From Chitinophagaceae bacterium (lineage in GTDB: Bacteria > Bacteroidota > Bacteroidia > Chitinophagales > Chitinophagaceae), in the NCBI GenBank assembly GCA_016713085.1, contig JADJPV010000001.1, positions 1,178,001-1,242,000 of the forward strand: a stretch of DNA of 64,000 nt, written 5' to 3'. Shown here one piece after another: positions 27,268 through 35,813 of the stretch. Positions within the stretch are counted from its first letter, which is position 1; the number at the start of each line of letters is the position of its first letter. A program made the position numbers and the translations under genes. A model generated the notes under the pieces. It saw nothing but the letters and a program-made list of their open reading frames with translations, did not search any database and had not been told where the DNA came from.

Positions 27268-28299
27268 ATGGAACAGGTGTTACAACAGATTGAGACTTTA
27301 CGCAAAGAAATTGAGACTTTGCAGATTGACAGCGCCAAAGCTTTGGAAGAATACCGTATTAAATTTCTTGGTACCAAAGGACTGGTAAAATCGCTCATGG
27401 GCGAAATGAAAAATGTTGCCAATGAACAGAGGAAAGCCTTTGGTCAGATCATGAACGAATTCAAGCAATTTGCTGAAGGCAAATATGAAGAATGGAAAGC
27501 CTTAACCGGTAACGGAGAAGCTGCAGCTGAAAATAATATTGATCTCACTCTGCCCGGTGATGCATTGCCTGTTGGCAGCCGTCATCCTATCAGCTTAATG
27601 CGTAACCGTATAGTAAACATCTTTCAGCGTTTAGGCTTTGCCGTAGCCGAAGGACCGGAAATCGATGACGACTTTCATAATTTCACCGCATTAAATCTTC
27701 CTGAAAATCATCCTGCCCGTGATATGCAGGACACCTTTTATATCAGCACCGATCCTGCATGGCTCCTGCGCACACATACAAGTAATGTGCAGATCCATGA
27801 AATGAAAAAAGGGAAGCTGCCTATCCGTATTATAACTCCCGGTCGTGTATACCGCAACGAAACCATCTCTGCAAGAAGTCATTGCTTCTTTCACCAGGTG
27901 GAAGGTTTGTATGTAGATGAAAAAGTAAGCTTTGCCGATCTCAAACAAACACTGTATTTCTTTGTACAGGAAATGTTTGGCAAAGATGTGAAGGTTCGTT
28001 TCCGTCCTTCTTATTTCCCCTTCACCGAACCAAGTGCTGAAATGGACATCAGCTGTTTACTCTGCAATGGCGAAGGCTGTAATGTTTGCAAAAAAACAGG
28101 TTGGTTAGAAATCTTAGGTTGCGGAATGGTGCATCCCAAAGTGTTGGAGAACTGCGGCATCGACAGCAATAAATATTCAGGCTTTGCATTTGGTATGGGC
28201 ATTGAACGTCCTGCATTGCTGAAGTACGGCATTAAAGACATTCGACTGTTCAGTGAAAATGATGTGCGGTTTTTGAAACAGTTTACGGGGGCGGTGTAA
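27268..28299 (+). CDS. pheS: Phenylalanine-tRNA ligase alpha subunit
   Basis: Catalytic subunit of PheRS, which charges tRNA-Phe. 343 aa with an N-terminal coiled-coil (QVLQQIETLRKEIETLQ), then the class II core: motif 1 region HPISLMRNRIVNIFQRLGF, the GPEIDDDFHNFTALNLPENHPARDMQDTF block, motif 2 RVYRNETISARSHCFFHQVEG, and motif 3 GFAFGMGIERPALLKYGI. A Cys-rich insert (CLLCNGEGCNVCKKTGW) in the catalytic domain could bind zinc. pheT is not adjacent. The start is set by the -7 box geometry and the coiled-coil. Confidence 0.97.
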   Translation: MEQVLQQIETLRKEIETLQIDSAKALEEYRIKFLGTKGLVKSLMGEMKNVANEQRKAFGQIMNEFKQFAEGKYEEWKALTGNGEAAAENNIDLTLPGDALPVGSRHPISLMRNRIVNIFQRLGFAVAEGPEIDDDFHNFTALNLPENHPARDMQDTFYISTDPAWLLRTHTSNVQIHEMKKGKLPIRIITPGRVYRNETISARSHCFFHQVEGLYVDEKVSFADLKQTLYFFVQEMFGKDVKVRFRPSYFPFTEPSAEMDISCLLCNGEGCNVCKKTGWLEILGCGMVHPKVLENCGIDSNKYSGFAFGMGIERPALLKYGIKDIRLFSENDVRFLKQFTGAV

Positions 28300-28341
28300 C
28301 AGTTTGTAGTTTTTAGTTTGTGGTTATCAGCTGTTGTACTG

Positions 28342-28380
28342 CTATTAAACTTTTGTTGCGTCGCACTCTTGTACGTTCAT
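28342..28380 (-). repeat. Dispersed repeat, copy B
   Basis: On the minus strand it reads ATGAACGT, eight bases, then GCGACGCAACAAAAGTTTAATAG, matching copy A at 12502-12550 except for copy A's inserted hairpin. It lies in the pheS to hbd intergenic region. Confidence 0.65.
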
Positions 28381-28400
28381 TAATTCTGATTCATCAATTG

Positions 28401-28438
28401 TCTGAACCTTGATTTGGATCGATTAATAAGATTAACAG
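28401..28438. repeat. Inverted repeat, left copy
   Basis: Begins TCTGAACC(T/A)TGATTT and continues through GATTAA..AGATTAACAG. It is an imperfect inverse of 28524-28560. It resembles a repeat commonly seen between Bacteroidota genes (TCTGAACCATGATTT... followed by GGATTnACAGGAT). Confidence 0.6.
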
Positions 28439-28523
28439 AACTCAGCTACTATCCTGATTAAAGTTCAACTGTTCCTGCTTCTTTATACTCCTTGTTTTAC
28501 TAATTAAAGATTCAGACATCATC

Positions 28524-28560
28524 CCATAAATCCTGTTAATCCTAAAAATCATGGTTCAGA
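28524..28560. repeat. Inverted repeat, right copy (contains the hbd start codon)
   Basis: Reads ...AAATCCTGTTAATCC...AAATCATGGTTCAGA; its complement matches the left copy at 28401-28438. The ATG of the dehydrogenase gene is the ATG of this repeat. Confidence 0.6.
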
Positions 28561-29399
28561 CTTTATGCGTTTGCGGTGCAGGAACAATGGGCAGCGGTAT
28601 TGCACAGGCCGCAGCACAAAGCGGTATCTATACCATTCTCTTTGATCTGAACACAGATGTGTTACAGAAAGCTGAAGTATCCATTAAGCAGACTCTAGAT
28701 AGCCTTGTTCAGAAACAAAAAATAACGGAGGAGCAACGGAGGAACATCAACGGAAATCTGCAATACATCAACGACATCAACAATTGTATTGCTGATGTAA
28801 TCATTGAAGCCATCATTGAAAAACTGGAAGCAAAGATTGCCCTCTTTAATCAACTGGCAGAGATCAATCACAGTGAAACAATCTTTGCCAGTAATACATC
28901 TTCCCTTTCTATTTCTCAGTTGCAGCAAAAAATTGTGCAGCCTCAACGGGTAGCAGGAATGCATTTCTTTAACCCGGCAACAATCATGAAATTAGTGGAA
29001 GTGGTAAAAGGTGATCAAACAAATGATGCAGTAATTGCAGCGTTGGTTGAATTAGCCAGGCAAATGAATAAAGTGCCGGTTGTATGTAAAGATGCTCCGG
29101 GATTTATTGTTAACCGTGTTGCTCGACCTTATTATATTGAATCACTGAAACTGGTTGAAGATGCTGTTGCCGATTATGCAACTATTGATGCACTCATGGA
29201 AGCAAGTGGTTTTAAAATGGGCCCGTTTAAACTCATGGATCTCATTGGCAATGACATTAACTATGCTGTAAGCTGCAGTGTATATGAGCAGCTTGGCAAA
29301 CCCGAACGGTTAAAACCATCACCTATTCAAAAAGAAAAGGTAGAACAAGGTGAATTGGGAAGAAAAACCAAAAAGGGCTACTACAGTTATACTGAATAA
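28551..29399 (+). CDS. 3-hydroxyacyl-CoA (3-hydroxybutyryl-CoA) dehydrogenase
   Basis: NAD-dependent oxidation of 3-hydroxyacyl-CoA to 3-oxoacyl-CoA in fatty-acid or butanoate metabolism. 282 aa: an N-terminal Rossmann loop CGAGTMGSGIAQAA, acidic end of strand 2 (FDLNTDVLQKA), the catalytic-region block AGMHFFNPATIMKLVEVVKG (His of the His-Glu pair), and the C-terminal dimer domain DAPGFIVNRVARPYYIESL ... GPFKLMDLIGNDINYAV and KKGYYSY. The start codon lies inside a repeat; no better start is visible, and the Rossmann glycines begin only nine residues in, as expected. Single-gene unit by appearance; followed 67 nt later by an epimerase. Confidence 0.92.
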   Translation: MVQTLCVCGAGTMGSGIAQAAAQSGIYTILFDLNTDVLQKAEVSIKQTLDSLVQKQKITEEQRRNINGNLQYINDINNCIADVIIEAIIEKLEAKIALFNQLAEINHSETIFASNTSSLSISQLQQKIVQPQRVAGMHFFNPATIMKLVEVVKGDQTNDAVIAALVELARQMNKVPVVCKDAPGFIVNRVARPYYIESLKLVEDAVADYATIDALMEASGFKMGPFKLMDLIGNDINYAVSCSVYEQLGKPERLKPSPIQKEKVEQGELGRKTKKGYYSYTE

Positions 29400-29466
29400 T
29401 TGATAATTGATAGTCATGCCACATCCCTAATTTTACATTTCTATTTTTTAAACTATCCATTACAAC

Positions 29467-30459
29467 ATGATTTTCGTTACCGGCGGCGCAGGATTGGTAG
29501 GCTCGGCTTTGCTGAAACAACTGCTTCAGTTGCATGAAGTGCCGGTTAAAGCATTGTACCGTACTTCTATGCCTTTGTTGCTGACGGAAGAAGAAAAAAG
29601 AAAGATTCAATGGATCAAAGGTGATGTACTGGACACTTCTTTACTGGATGACATCATGAAAGATTGCCGCCAGGTATATCATTGTGCTGCTGTTGTTTCT
29701 TATCACTCCAGCCGGAGAGAACAGATGTATAAGATCAATATTGAAGGAACAGCCAATATGGTCAACATTGCGCTGGAAAATAAAATTGAAAAGTTTGTGC
29801 ATGTAAGTTCAGTTGCTGCTATCGGCCGCAAACGACAGGGCGAACAGTTAACTGAAAAAACAGAATGGACAGAAGAGACCAACAATTCTCACTATGGTAA
29901 ATCAAAATATCTTTCTGAACTCGAAGTATGGCGTGCCATCAGCGAAGGATTAAATGCAGTGATTGTAAATCCATCCGTTATACTTGGTGAATCGAACTGG
30001 GAAAACGGCTCGGTTGCAATCTTTAAAAAAATGTGGGAAGGATTTCCCTGGTACACAACAGGCGGAACAGGTTTTGTTGATGCAAAAGATGTAGCCGATG
30101 CAATGATACAGTTAATGCATAGTGATATTACTGCTGAACGTTTTTTGCTGAGTAATGAACATCTTACCTTTCAGCAACTCTTTACAAAAATCGCCAACAG
30201 TTTTGGCAAACAACCGCCACAACGTTTTGCAAAACCCTGGATGGGTGAACTTGTGTGGCGAATGGAAGCAGTGAAAGCAATGTTCAGCAGTAAAGAACCA
30301 CTTCTTACAAAAGAAACAGCCAATACTGCACAGGCAACTACTTTCTTCGACAGCAGTAAAATAAAAAATGCATTGCCCGGTTTCGAGTTTACACCTGTTG
30401 ATGAAAGTATTGAACGTACATGTAACTGGCTGGTTGATCAGTACAGGTTAAAGAAATAA
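29467..30459 (+). CDS. NAD(P)-dependent epimerase/dehydratase, extended SDR
   Basis: 330 aa extended short-chain dehydrogenase. It has the nucleotide loop VTGGAGLVGSALLK at the very N-terminus, the DVLDTSLLDDIMKDC segment, HVSSVAAIGR, and the active-site YGKSKYLSE (Tyr-xxx-Lys). Relatives act on nucleotide sugars, flavonoids or steroids; the C-terminal substrate domain is too divergent to choose. The short spacing after hbd permits co-transcription but does not prove it. Confidence 0.85.
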   Translation: MIFVTGGAGLVGSALLKQLLQLHEVPVKALYRTSMPLLLTEEEKRKIQWIKGDVLDTSLLDDIMKDCRQVYHCAAVVSYHSSRREQMYKINIEGTANMVNIALENKIEKFVHVSSVAAIGRKRQGEQLTEKTEWTEETNNSHYGKSKYLSELEVWRAISEGLNAVIVNPSVILGESNWENGSVAIFKKMWEGFPWYTTGGTGFVDAKDVADAMIQLMHSDITAERFLLSNEHLTFQQLFTKIANSFGKQPPQRFAKPWMGELVWRMEAVKAMFSSKEPLLTKETANTAQATTFFDSSKIKNALPGFEFTPVDESIERTCNWLVDQYRLKK

Positions 30460-30555
30460 GATGGAATTTTACCATCTTCTCATGTATTCTTTCGCTATCT
30501 CTTCTTAAAGAAGAGCCAATCTCCCCCGTTTATTTCCTCTGGCCTGAAAATTGTT

Positions 30556-30563
30556 TATTTTAG
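30556..30563 (+). promoter_or_regulatory. Predicted -7 box upstream of 30582 gene
   Basis: TATTTTAG (one mismatch from TAnnTTTG), 18 nt before the ATG. Confidence 0.35.
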
Positions 30564-30581
30564 CTTTCAGAACAATATCGA

Positions 30582-31685
30582 ATGAAAACAATCTATTCCC
30601 TTCTCTTTTTATTTATTTCCTTTTCGGCTTCAGCACAATCTTATTTTTATATCAAAGGAAAAGTAATTGACGACAGTACCAAGCTTCCACTGGAAGGAGC
30701 ATCTGTACTTTGCCAGAACACAACTAAAGGAACCATTACCAATAAGGATGGCGAGTTTAAGATGGAGTTACCGGCTGGCGGACATAACCTGGTGATATCA
30801 TATACCGGTTTTGAAAGTGAAAGTATCCGCATCAGTTCCTCACAGGATAACAGTAATGAACTGAATATAGCGCTGAAGAAAAAAGAAAAGAAAATGGAAG
30901 AAGTGGTGATACAGGCCACTACCGAAGTAAAAGATGGCTGGACCAAATACGGCAAACAGTTCACTGATTATTTTATCGGCACTTCTCCCTTTGCCAAACA
31001 ATGCACTATTGAAAACCCGGAAGGATTAAAGTTTTATTTTTCAAAAAAGAAGAATCGTCTTAAAATAAAAGCAGAACAGCCGGTAGTTATTATGAACTAT
31101 GCGCTGGGTTATAAAATTCAATACCAGCTCGATTCCTTTATTTATGATTATACAACTAAGTTCAGCGCTTATGTAGGTGTTGCATTTTATACCGAACTGG
31201 ATTCAACTGCAGAACAAAAAACAACCTGGTTACAGAACAGGGAGAAAGCGTACTATGGTTCTCGTCTGCATTTTATGCGTTGCTATTACGACAGTACGCT
31301 GAAAGAAAATGGATTTGCATTGGAAGAAATTTATACCGACAGTACAACCGGCAAAATGAAAATAAGCTCGCTTGAAAATCCATATGATTCTGCTGTGTAT
31401 GCACTGGTCGACAGTGTAGATAAAGAGATCAGCCTGTTTGGGAAATACCGTGTGGCGTATGTGCTTGAACCCATGGAAAAAGAATACCTGATTGCCAATA
31501 AATATCCCGTCACCGCTAAGGAACAATTATCAACCCTTGAGTTTTTAAATGGATTTGTGATTACAGAGAATGGTTTCTTTTATAACCAGACAGAAGTAAT
31601 CAACAGCGGTTACTGGGCCTGGAAAAATTTAGCTGATCAGTTGCCTTATGATTACTGGCCTGCAGAAAAACCTGAGTTTCCCTGA
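30582..31685 (+). CDS. Exported protein with carboxypeptidase-like regulatory domain
   Basis: 367 aa. Signal peptide (MKTIYSLLFLFISFSASAQ), then a CarboxypepD_reg-like beta-sandwich (about 22-105: IKGKVIDDSTKLPLEGASV ... ISYTGFESESI), a basic/acidic linker with EVVIQATTEV as in SusC linkers, then about 250 residues of unrecognised sequence rich in aromatic and acidic residues. It lacks plug and barrel, so it is not a TonB receptor. It is probably periplasmic or outer-membrane associated; function unknown. The stop is immediately followed by the lpxD stop on the opposite strand (convergent, no gap). Confidence 0.75.
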   Translation: MKTIYSLLFLFISFSASAQSYFYIKGKVIDDSTKLPLEGASVLCQNTTKGTITNKDGEFKMELPAGGHNLVISYTGFESESIRISSSQDNSNELNIALKKKEKKMEEVVIQATTEVKDGWTKYGKQFTDYFIGTSPFAKQCTIENPEGLKFYFSKKKNRLKIKAEQPVVIMNYALGYKIQYQLDSFIYDYTTKFSAYVGVAFYTELDSTAEQKTTWLQNREKAYYGSRLHFMRCYYDSTLKENGFALEEIYTDSTTGKMKISSLENPYDSAVYALVDSVDKEISLFGKYRVAYVLEPMEKEYLIANKYPVTAKEQLSTLEFLNGFVITENGFFYNQTEVINSGYWAWKNLADQLPYDYWPAEKPEFP

Positions 31686-32630
31686 TTATAAATTTTTGAG
31701 TTTCTCCCACATTTCAGGAATACGTTTTACCCAAACCAATTCCTTTTTTTTCTGCAGAGCATCTTCAACAGGTGTTCCAAAATAAGTTCTGTTCCCTTCA
31801 ATCGAATCAGGTACGCCGCTTTGTGCAAACACCACTGCATTTTCTCCGATGGTTAAGGTTTTACTTACACCTACCTGACCCCATAATACAACACCATCTT
31901 TAATATTAACTGCACCCGCTACTCCAACCTGAGCAGCAAACAAACAGTTTTTCCCAATAATACTGTCGTGCCCGATATGAACCTGGTTGTCAAATTTAGT
32001 ACCACGGCCAATCACTGTATCATGACTCACTCCTCTATCAATAGTGCATGCAGCACCAATTTCCACATCATCTTCAATCACCACTCTTCCGCAGCTTTCC
32101 ATTTTTTTATACCATACCTCACGGTTCTTTTTGGTATTGTAATAAAATGCATCACTGCCGATTACTGTACCTGATTGAATGATTACATTATTTCCAATAA
32201 CCGTATAATCATTGATGGAAACATTGGGGTAAATGATACAATTCTTTCCGATGCTAACATGATGTCCTACAAATGCACCGGGCATAAGAACTGTTCCTTC
32301 ACCAATGGTTGCTGATTCACTGATGAGTTGATGAGATACCGTAAACGGCCTGAAATGCCTGACAATTTTTACATACGCTTCAAATGGATCAGCACAAATG
32401 AGCAATGCCTTTCCCTCCGGCACATCTGCTTCTTTATTAATAATAATAAAGGATGCTGCTGAATTAATACACTTATCATAATATTTCGGGTGATCAACAA
32501 ACACAAGATCACCCGCTTCCACTTTATGTATTTCATTGATCCCGGTTGCCTGTCCGTTTACATTTCCTGTAACTCTCGCATCGATTAATTCTGCTATCCA
32601 TTGTACCGCTACCGGTGAAGGAAACTTCAT
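31686..32630 (-). CDS. lpxD: UDP-3-O-acylglucosamine N-acyltransferase
   Basis: Third step of lipid A synthesis, N-acylating UDP-3-O-acyl-glucosamine. 314 aa: an N-terminal uridine-binding domain (IAELIDARVTGNVNG), followed by left-handed beta-helix hexapeptide repeats (IGEGTVLMPGAFVGHHVSIG ...), the catalytic-His turn FDNQVHIGHDSIIG, and a C-terminal helix (KKKELVWVKRIPEMWEKLKNL). The length is a little short of enteric LpxD but normal for Bacteroidota. The start at 32630 fits the exact -7 box at 32645-32652. The usual lpxC/lpxA neighbours are absent. Confidence 0.93.
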   Translation of the reverse strand: MKFPSPVAVQWIAELIDARVTGNVNGQATGINEIHKVEAGDLVFVDHPKYYDKCINSAASFIIINKEADVPEGKALLICADPFEAYVKIVRHFRPFTVSHQLISESATIGEGTVLMPGAFVGHHVSIGKNCIIYPNVSINDYTVIGNNVIIQSGTVIGSDAFYYNTKKNREVWYKKMESCGRVVIEDDVEIGAACTIDRGVSHDTVIGRGTKFDNQVHIGHDSIIGKNCLFAAQVGVAGAVNIKDGVVLWGQVGVSKTLTIGENAVVFAQSGVPDSIEGNRTYFGTPVEDALQKKKELVWVKRIPEMWEKLKNL

Positions 32631-32644
32631 ATACTGATTTTTCC

Positions 32645-32652
32645 CAAAGGTA
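32645..32652 (-). promoter_or_regulatory. Predicted -7 box of lpxD
   Basis: TACCTTTG on the minus strand, an exact TAnnTTTG match, 14 nt before the lpxD ATG. No clear -33. Confidence 0.5.
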
Positions 32653-32728
32653 ATATGCTTTCACATTGATAGAGGACTTCGTTTCATTTTAACCGTTTTC
32701 CCTGTTTTAAGCGGGAAACAGCCATTCA

Positions 32729-32766
32729 GGGATAAATTTTGCAAAATTATTTATCCCCCTTTTTTT
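32729..32766 (+). terminator. Orphan rho-independent terminator in the lpxD-yicC gap
   Basis: An 8-bp stem GGGATAAA / TTTATCCC around a loop that itself contains TTTTGCAAAA, followed by CC and T7 on the plus strand. No plus-strand gene ends here; a second weaker hairpin (GTTTTCCC / GGGAAAC, about 32693-32719) precedes it. It may end a small RNA or an antisense transcript of lpxD. The 730-nt gap 32631-33363 has no gene. Confidence 0.5.
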
Positions 32767-33082
32767 GCTGATAAATGCGCTGAAAAAAGTTGATTGAGTT
32801 TTTCTGTTTACATAAATTATTCATCTGAATGTATCTGTTCTTTTTATTTCTATATAAATTCAATCCGCTGAAACTATTGACTGGTAAAGATTTCAAAAGA
32901 AACAATTTCCCTCCATTGAAAAAAAATTCAAAGCAATCATTGAACGAATCATTTATTTCTTAAAAAAAATTGCTTCAAACAGAATCAAAAACATGTAGCT
33001 ATTTTCCACAAACAATCAAAAAATGTGAATAAAATAATTTGGAAAAATTTTTATAATCGGAGAATTTATTTTTAATATTGTG

Positions 33083-33156
33083 ACGGGAAAGAAATTTCCT
33101 GATACTTACTAACCCATCCATCATAAAAGCTCGGTTTCTTCCGGGCTTTTTCTTTT
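33083..33156 (+). ncRNA. Candidate small RNA with two hairpins and terminator
   Basis: Hairpin 1 (GGAAA-GAAA-TTTCC, about 33086-33099), then TACTTACTAACCCAT (33103-33117), then hairpin 2: a 10-bp stem (33125-33134 with 33141-33150, one G-T pair) followed by T-rich sequence. The 15-mer is the exact reverse complement of one in the element at 5804-5860. A weak promoter-like AATTTGG lies at 33036-33042. No family is recognised; an RNA is inferred, not shown. Confidence 0.4.
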
Positions 33157-33363
33157 GCATCATTTCCCGTTTTTTTCATTCTTTCTGTCAAACAACTGCT
33201 TCACCTGCAACAAAAGTTTCCTCATTTAATGAAGATGCAGATGAATAATTTCAAAACAGGATAACCCTTTCAGGCTATGTTTACTTTATCCTTACAGGTA
33301 ATTCAACAGGCAATAAAATATCTATAAACAGACGAAATACGTTACTTTGCTGAAAAGTATGTT

Positions 33364-34242
33364 ATGATAAAATCAATGACAGGTTTTGGTAGAATGGAGG
33401 AGGCAACAGGAGATAAAACCTTTTTAGTAGAAATTAAATCCCTCAACGGAAAACAATTCGAACTGAATTTAAAACTTACGCCGTTATTACGTCCTTACGA
33501 ATTTAACATCCGCAGCCTTTTATCAGAACAGTTAATGCGTGGTACTATTGATTGTACCATTATGCTGAAACAGAATGGAGGCAATGGCGCCATCACCATC
33601 AATAAAGAAATGGCCAAAGCCTATTTTCAGCCATTGAAAGAAGTAGCTGCCGATTTAAATATTCAACTCAGTGAATATGTTGTAGCTGCCCTGCTTCGCC
33701 TGCCTGATGTAGTAGTACCCAATACCGATGTGTTAAGTACAGAACAATGGGAACAGTTCAGAGAAATACTGAAGAAAGCACTGGAAGCAATCAATAACCA
33801 CCGCAAACTGGAAGGCGCCGCATTGGAAAAAGATTTGATTGAGCGAATCAGGAATATAGAAAGTCACCAGGAAAAAATAACTGCACTGGAACCTGCCCGC
33901 CAGGTAAAAATGAAAGAAGAGCTCCGTCGTAAAATGGAAGAACAGCTCGGAAAAGAAAACTATGACGCCAACAGGCTGGAGCAGGAGATGATCTATTATA
34001 TCGAAAAAATCGACATCAGTGAAGAACAGGTTCGTCTCCGCAACCACTGCGAATACTTCATTAACATACTGAAAGAAGAAGGTGAGTCAAAAGGAAAGAA
34101 ACTCGGTTTTGTATTGCAGGAAATTGGCCGTGAGATCAATACAACCGGAGCGAAAGCATATGATACAGCCATTCAGAAATTAGTGGTACTAATGAAAGAC
34201 GAACTGGAGAAAGCAAAAGAACAGGTGTTGAATGTGCTGTAA
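33364..34242 (+). CDS. YicC-family endoribonuclease-like protein
   Basis: 292 aa. The N-terminal YicC signature MIKSMTGFGRMEEATGDKT and the C-terminal DUF1732 block (EEGESKGKKLGFVLQEIGREINTTGAKAYD) are both complete, with a charged helical middle (EKITALEPARQVKMKEELRRKM). YicC/YloC proteins are RNases acting on structured or small RNA targets (family knowledge). It follows the RNA-like element at 33083-33156, but whether the two are related is unknown. Length and ends match the family. Confidence 0.92.
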   Translation: MIKSMTGFGRMEEATGDKTFLVEIKSLNGKQFELNLKLTPLLRPYEFNIRSLLSEQLMRGTIDCTIMLKQNGGNGAITINKEMAKAYFQPLKEVAADLNIQLSEYVVAALLRLPDVVVPNTDVLSTEQWEQFREILKKALEAINNHRKLEGAALEKDLIERIRNIESHQEKITALEPARQVKMKEELRRKMEEQLGKENYDANRLEQEMIYYIEKIDISEEQVRLRNHCEYFINILKEEGESKGKKLGFVLQEIGREINTTGAKAYDTAIQKLVVLMKDELEKAKEQVLNVL

Positions 34243-34302
34243 GTTCTTCAGGTAAGGTTTCAGGATGTTGCAGTCTTTCACCCGTCAAGTTTATTCCCGG
34301 GT

Positions 34303-34333
34303 TTTGGATTTTCTATTTCTTCCGCATTACATT
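34303..34333 (+). promoter_or_regulatory. Promoter of the gldH-two-component operon
   Basis: TTTG (34303-34306), 19 nt, TACATTTG (34326-34333). This is a perfect match to the Bacteroidota sigma-ABfr consensus in sequence and spacing. Transcription start about 34340, ten nt before the TTG start of gldH. Confidence 0.7.
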
Positions 34334-34349
34334 TGTAAAAATATTCCGC

Positions 34350-34832
34350 TTGAAACATCAGTCAGTCCTTCTCTTTGCTGTTACATTTAGTTTATTGTCC
34401 ATCGGCTTTTCTTCCTGTACCAGTATGGATACTTTTGAAAAAAATGTTCAGATCCCCGGGCACGAATGGAGTTACAGCAACCAGCCTGAAATCAATTTTA
34501 CAATAACCGATACGATTTCTCCTTATAATGTTTTTGTAACCCTACGGCATACAGATGCATATTCTTATAAAAACATCTGGCTATTTATTTCAACCCGTCA
34601 ACCGGGCGACAGCAGTTTTCAGAAAGAACGTTTTGAACTGACCCTTCAAAATCAAAACGGTGAATGGATCGGAACGGGCATGAATGATATCTGGGAAGTA
34701 CGTTACCCTTTATTCAGCAATATCCGTTTTACAAAACAGGGAAGCTATAGCATTCGTTTACAGCAAACCATGCGTGATAATCCACTTCTTCATATTATGA
34801 ATGCAGGCATTCGCATTGAAAAAGCAAACTAA
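34350..34832 (+). CDS. gldH: Gliding motility lipoprotein GldH
   Basis: 160 aa lipoprotein: signal and lipobox (FSLLSIGFSSC), then the GldH block DTFEKNVQIPGHEWSY ... PYNVFVTLRHTDAYSYKNIWLFI and the C-terminal RYPLFSNIRFTKQGSYSIRLQQ. GldH is required for Flavobacterium gliding and is retained in many non-gliding Bacteroidota. A TTG start at 34350 follows the consensus promoter. It overlaps the kinase gene by one base (TAATG), so translation is coupled. Confidence 0.88.
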   Translation: MKHQSVLLFAVTFSLLSIGFSSCTSMDTFEKNVQIPGHEWSYSNQPEINFTITDTISPYNVFVTLRHTDAYSYKNIWLFISTRQPGDSSFQKERFELTLQNQNGEWIGTGMNDIWEVRYPLFSNIRFTKQGSYSIRLQQTMRDNPLLHIMNAGIRIEKAN

Positions 34833-35803
34833 TGGCCTACACCAATAAAGTTTTTCGCTTTGGAAATTTTTCTTTCTGGTTCTGGATCCTGTTTATTTAT
34901 ATACTAGCAGCGCTTATATGGTGGTTTGTTTCACTGGAACGCCAAAGCAGTGAGATGAGCGACCTGAAATTACTCTTACTCAAAAAAGATGATCCCCAAT
35001 ACATTATTAAACAGAAAGAATTACAAGAGTACAGGAAAAGACAAACAGCAAAATTTGCCGGAGAGGGATTAACGTTTCTTGCGTTAATAGTAACCGGTGC
35101 CGGTTTTGTTTACCGCTCTATCCGCAAACAGATTGAAGTATCATCCCTGCAGCAAAACTTCATGATGGCCATTACACACGAATTAAAAACGCCCATCGCC
35201 ACCACAAGGTTAAGCCTGGAAACATTACTCAGGCGAAAACTGGATGATGTACAGCAACAGAAATTACTGCTTAGTGCTTTGTCAGAAACCAACCGCCTGA
35301 ATATTCTTACCAATAACATTTTGCTGGCTTCTCAAATGGAAGAGAAAACTTTTCAGCGGGAGAATGAACAGTTAAACCTGGCTGATATTGTTGAAACAGT
35401 TGTGAATGATTACAAGAACCGGTTCCCACAAAGAAGAATAGAAGCTACCGCAGATAAAGACCTTTATATAGATGGGGATGAACTGCTGATGCAGATTGCA
35501 CTGAGCAACCTGATTGATAATGCATTGAAATATGCGCCTAAAGAAAGCCCTGTTTACGTTGATTTGATGGAAGATGAATATCATATCCAGATAAAAGTAA
35601 GTGATGAAGGGCCCGGGATTGCAGATGAAGAGAAAAGAAAAATCTTTCAGAAGTTTTACCGCAGTGGTAGTGAAAATACAAGAAAAGCAAAAGGAACAGG
35701 GTTAGGTCTGTATTTAACCAAAAAAATCATTGAGCAGCATAATGGCGATATCTTTGTGATGAATAATACCCCAAGTGGGAGTATTTTTGTGATTCAGTTT
35801 TAA
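34832..35803 (+). CDS. Two-component sensor histidine kinase
   Basis: 323 aa. Two membrane helices (about 15-35 and 80-95) flank a short periplasmic segment of about 45 residues; no HAMP domain is obvious. The cytoplasmic part has the H-box ITHELKTPIATTR (phospho-acceptor His116), N-box LSNLIDNALKYAP, G1 DEGPGIA and G2 GTGLGLYLTKKI. The start overlaps the gldH stop and the response-regulator gene follows 10 nt later, so the two form a cognate pair. The signal is unknown; the coupling to gldH suggests envelope or motility-related sensing (inference). Confidence 0.93.
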   Translation: MAYTNKVFRFGNFSFWFWILFIYILAALIWWFVSLERQSSEMSDLKLLLLKKDDPQYIIKQKELQEYRKRQTAKFAGEGLTFLALIVTGAGFVYRSIRKQIEVSSLQQNFMMAITHELKTPIATTRLSLETLLRRKLDDVQQQKLLLSALSETNRLNILTNNILLASQMEEKTFQRENEQLNLADIVETVVNDYKNRFPQRRIEATADKDLYIDGDELLMQIALSNLIDNALKYAPKESPVYVDLMEDEYHIQIKVSDEGPGIADEEKRKIFQKFYRSGSENTRKAKGTGLGLYLTKKIIEQHNGDIFVMNNTPSGSIFVIQF

Positions 35804-35813
35804 ACAAGCAAAC

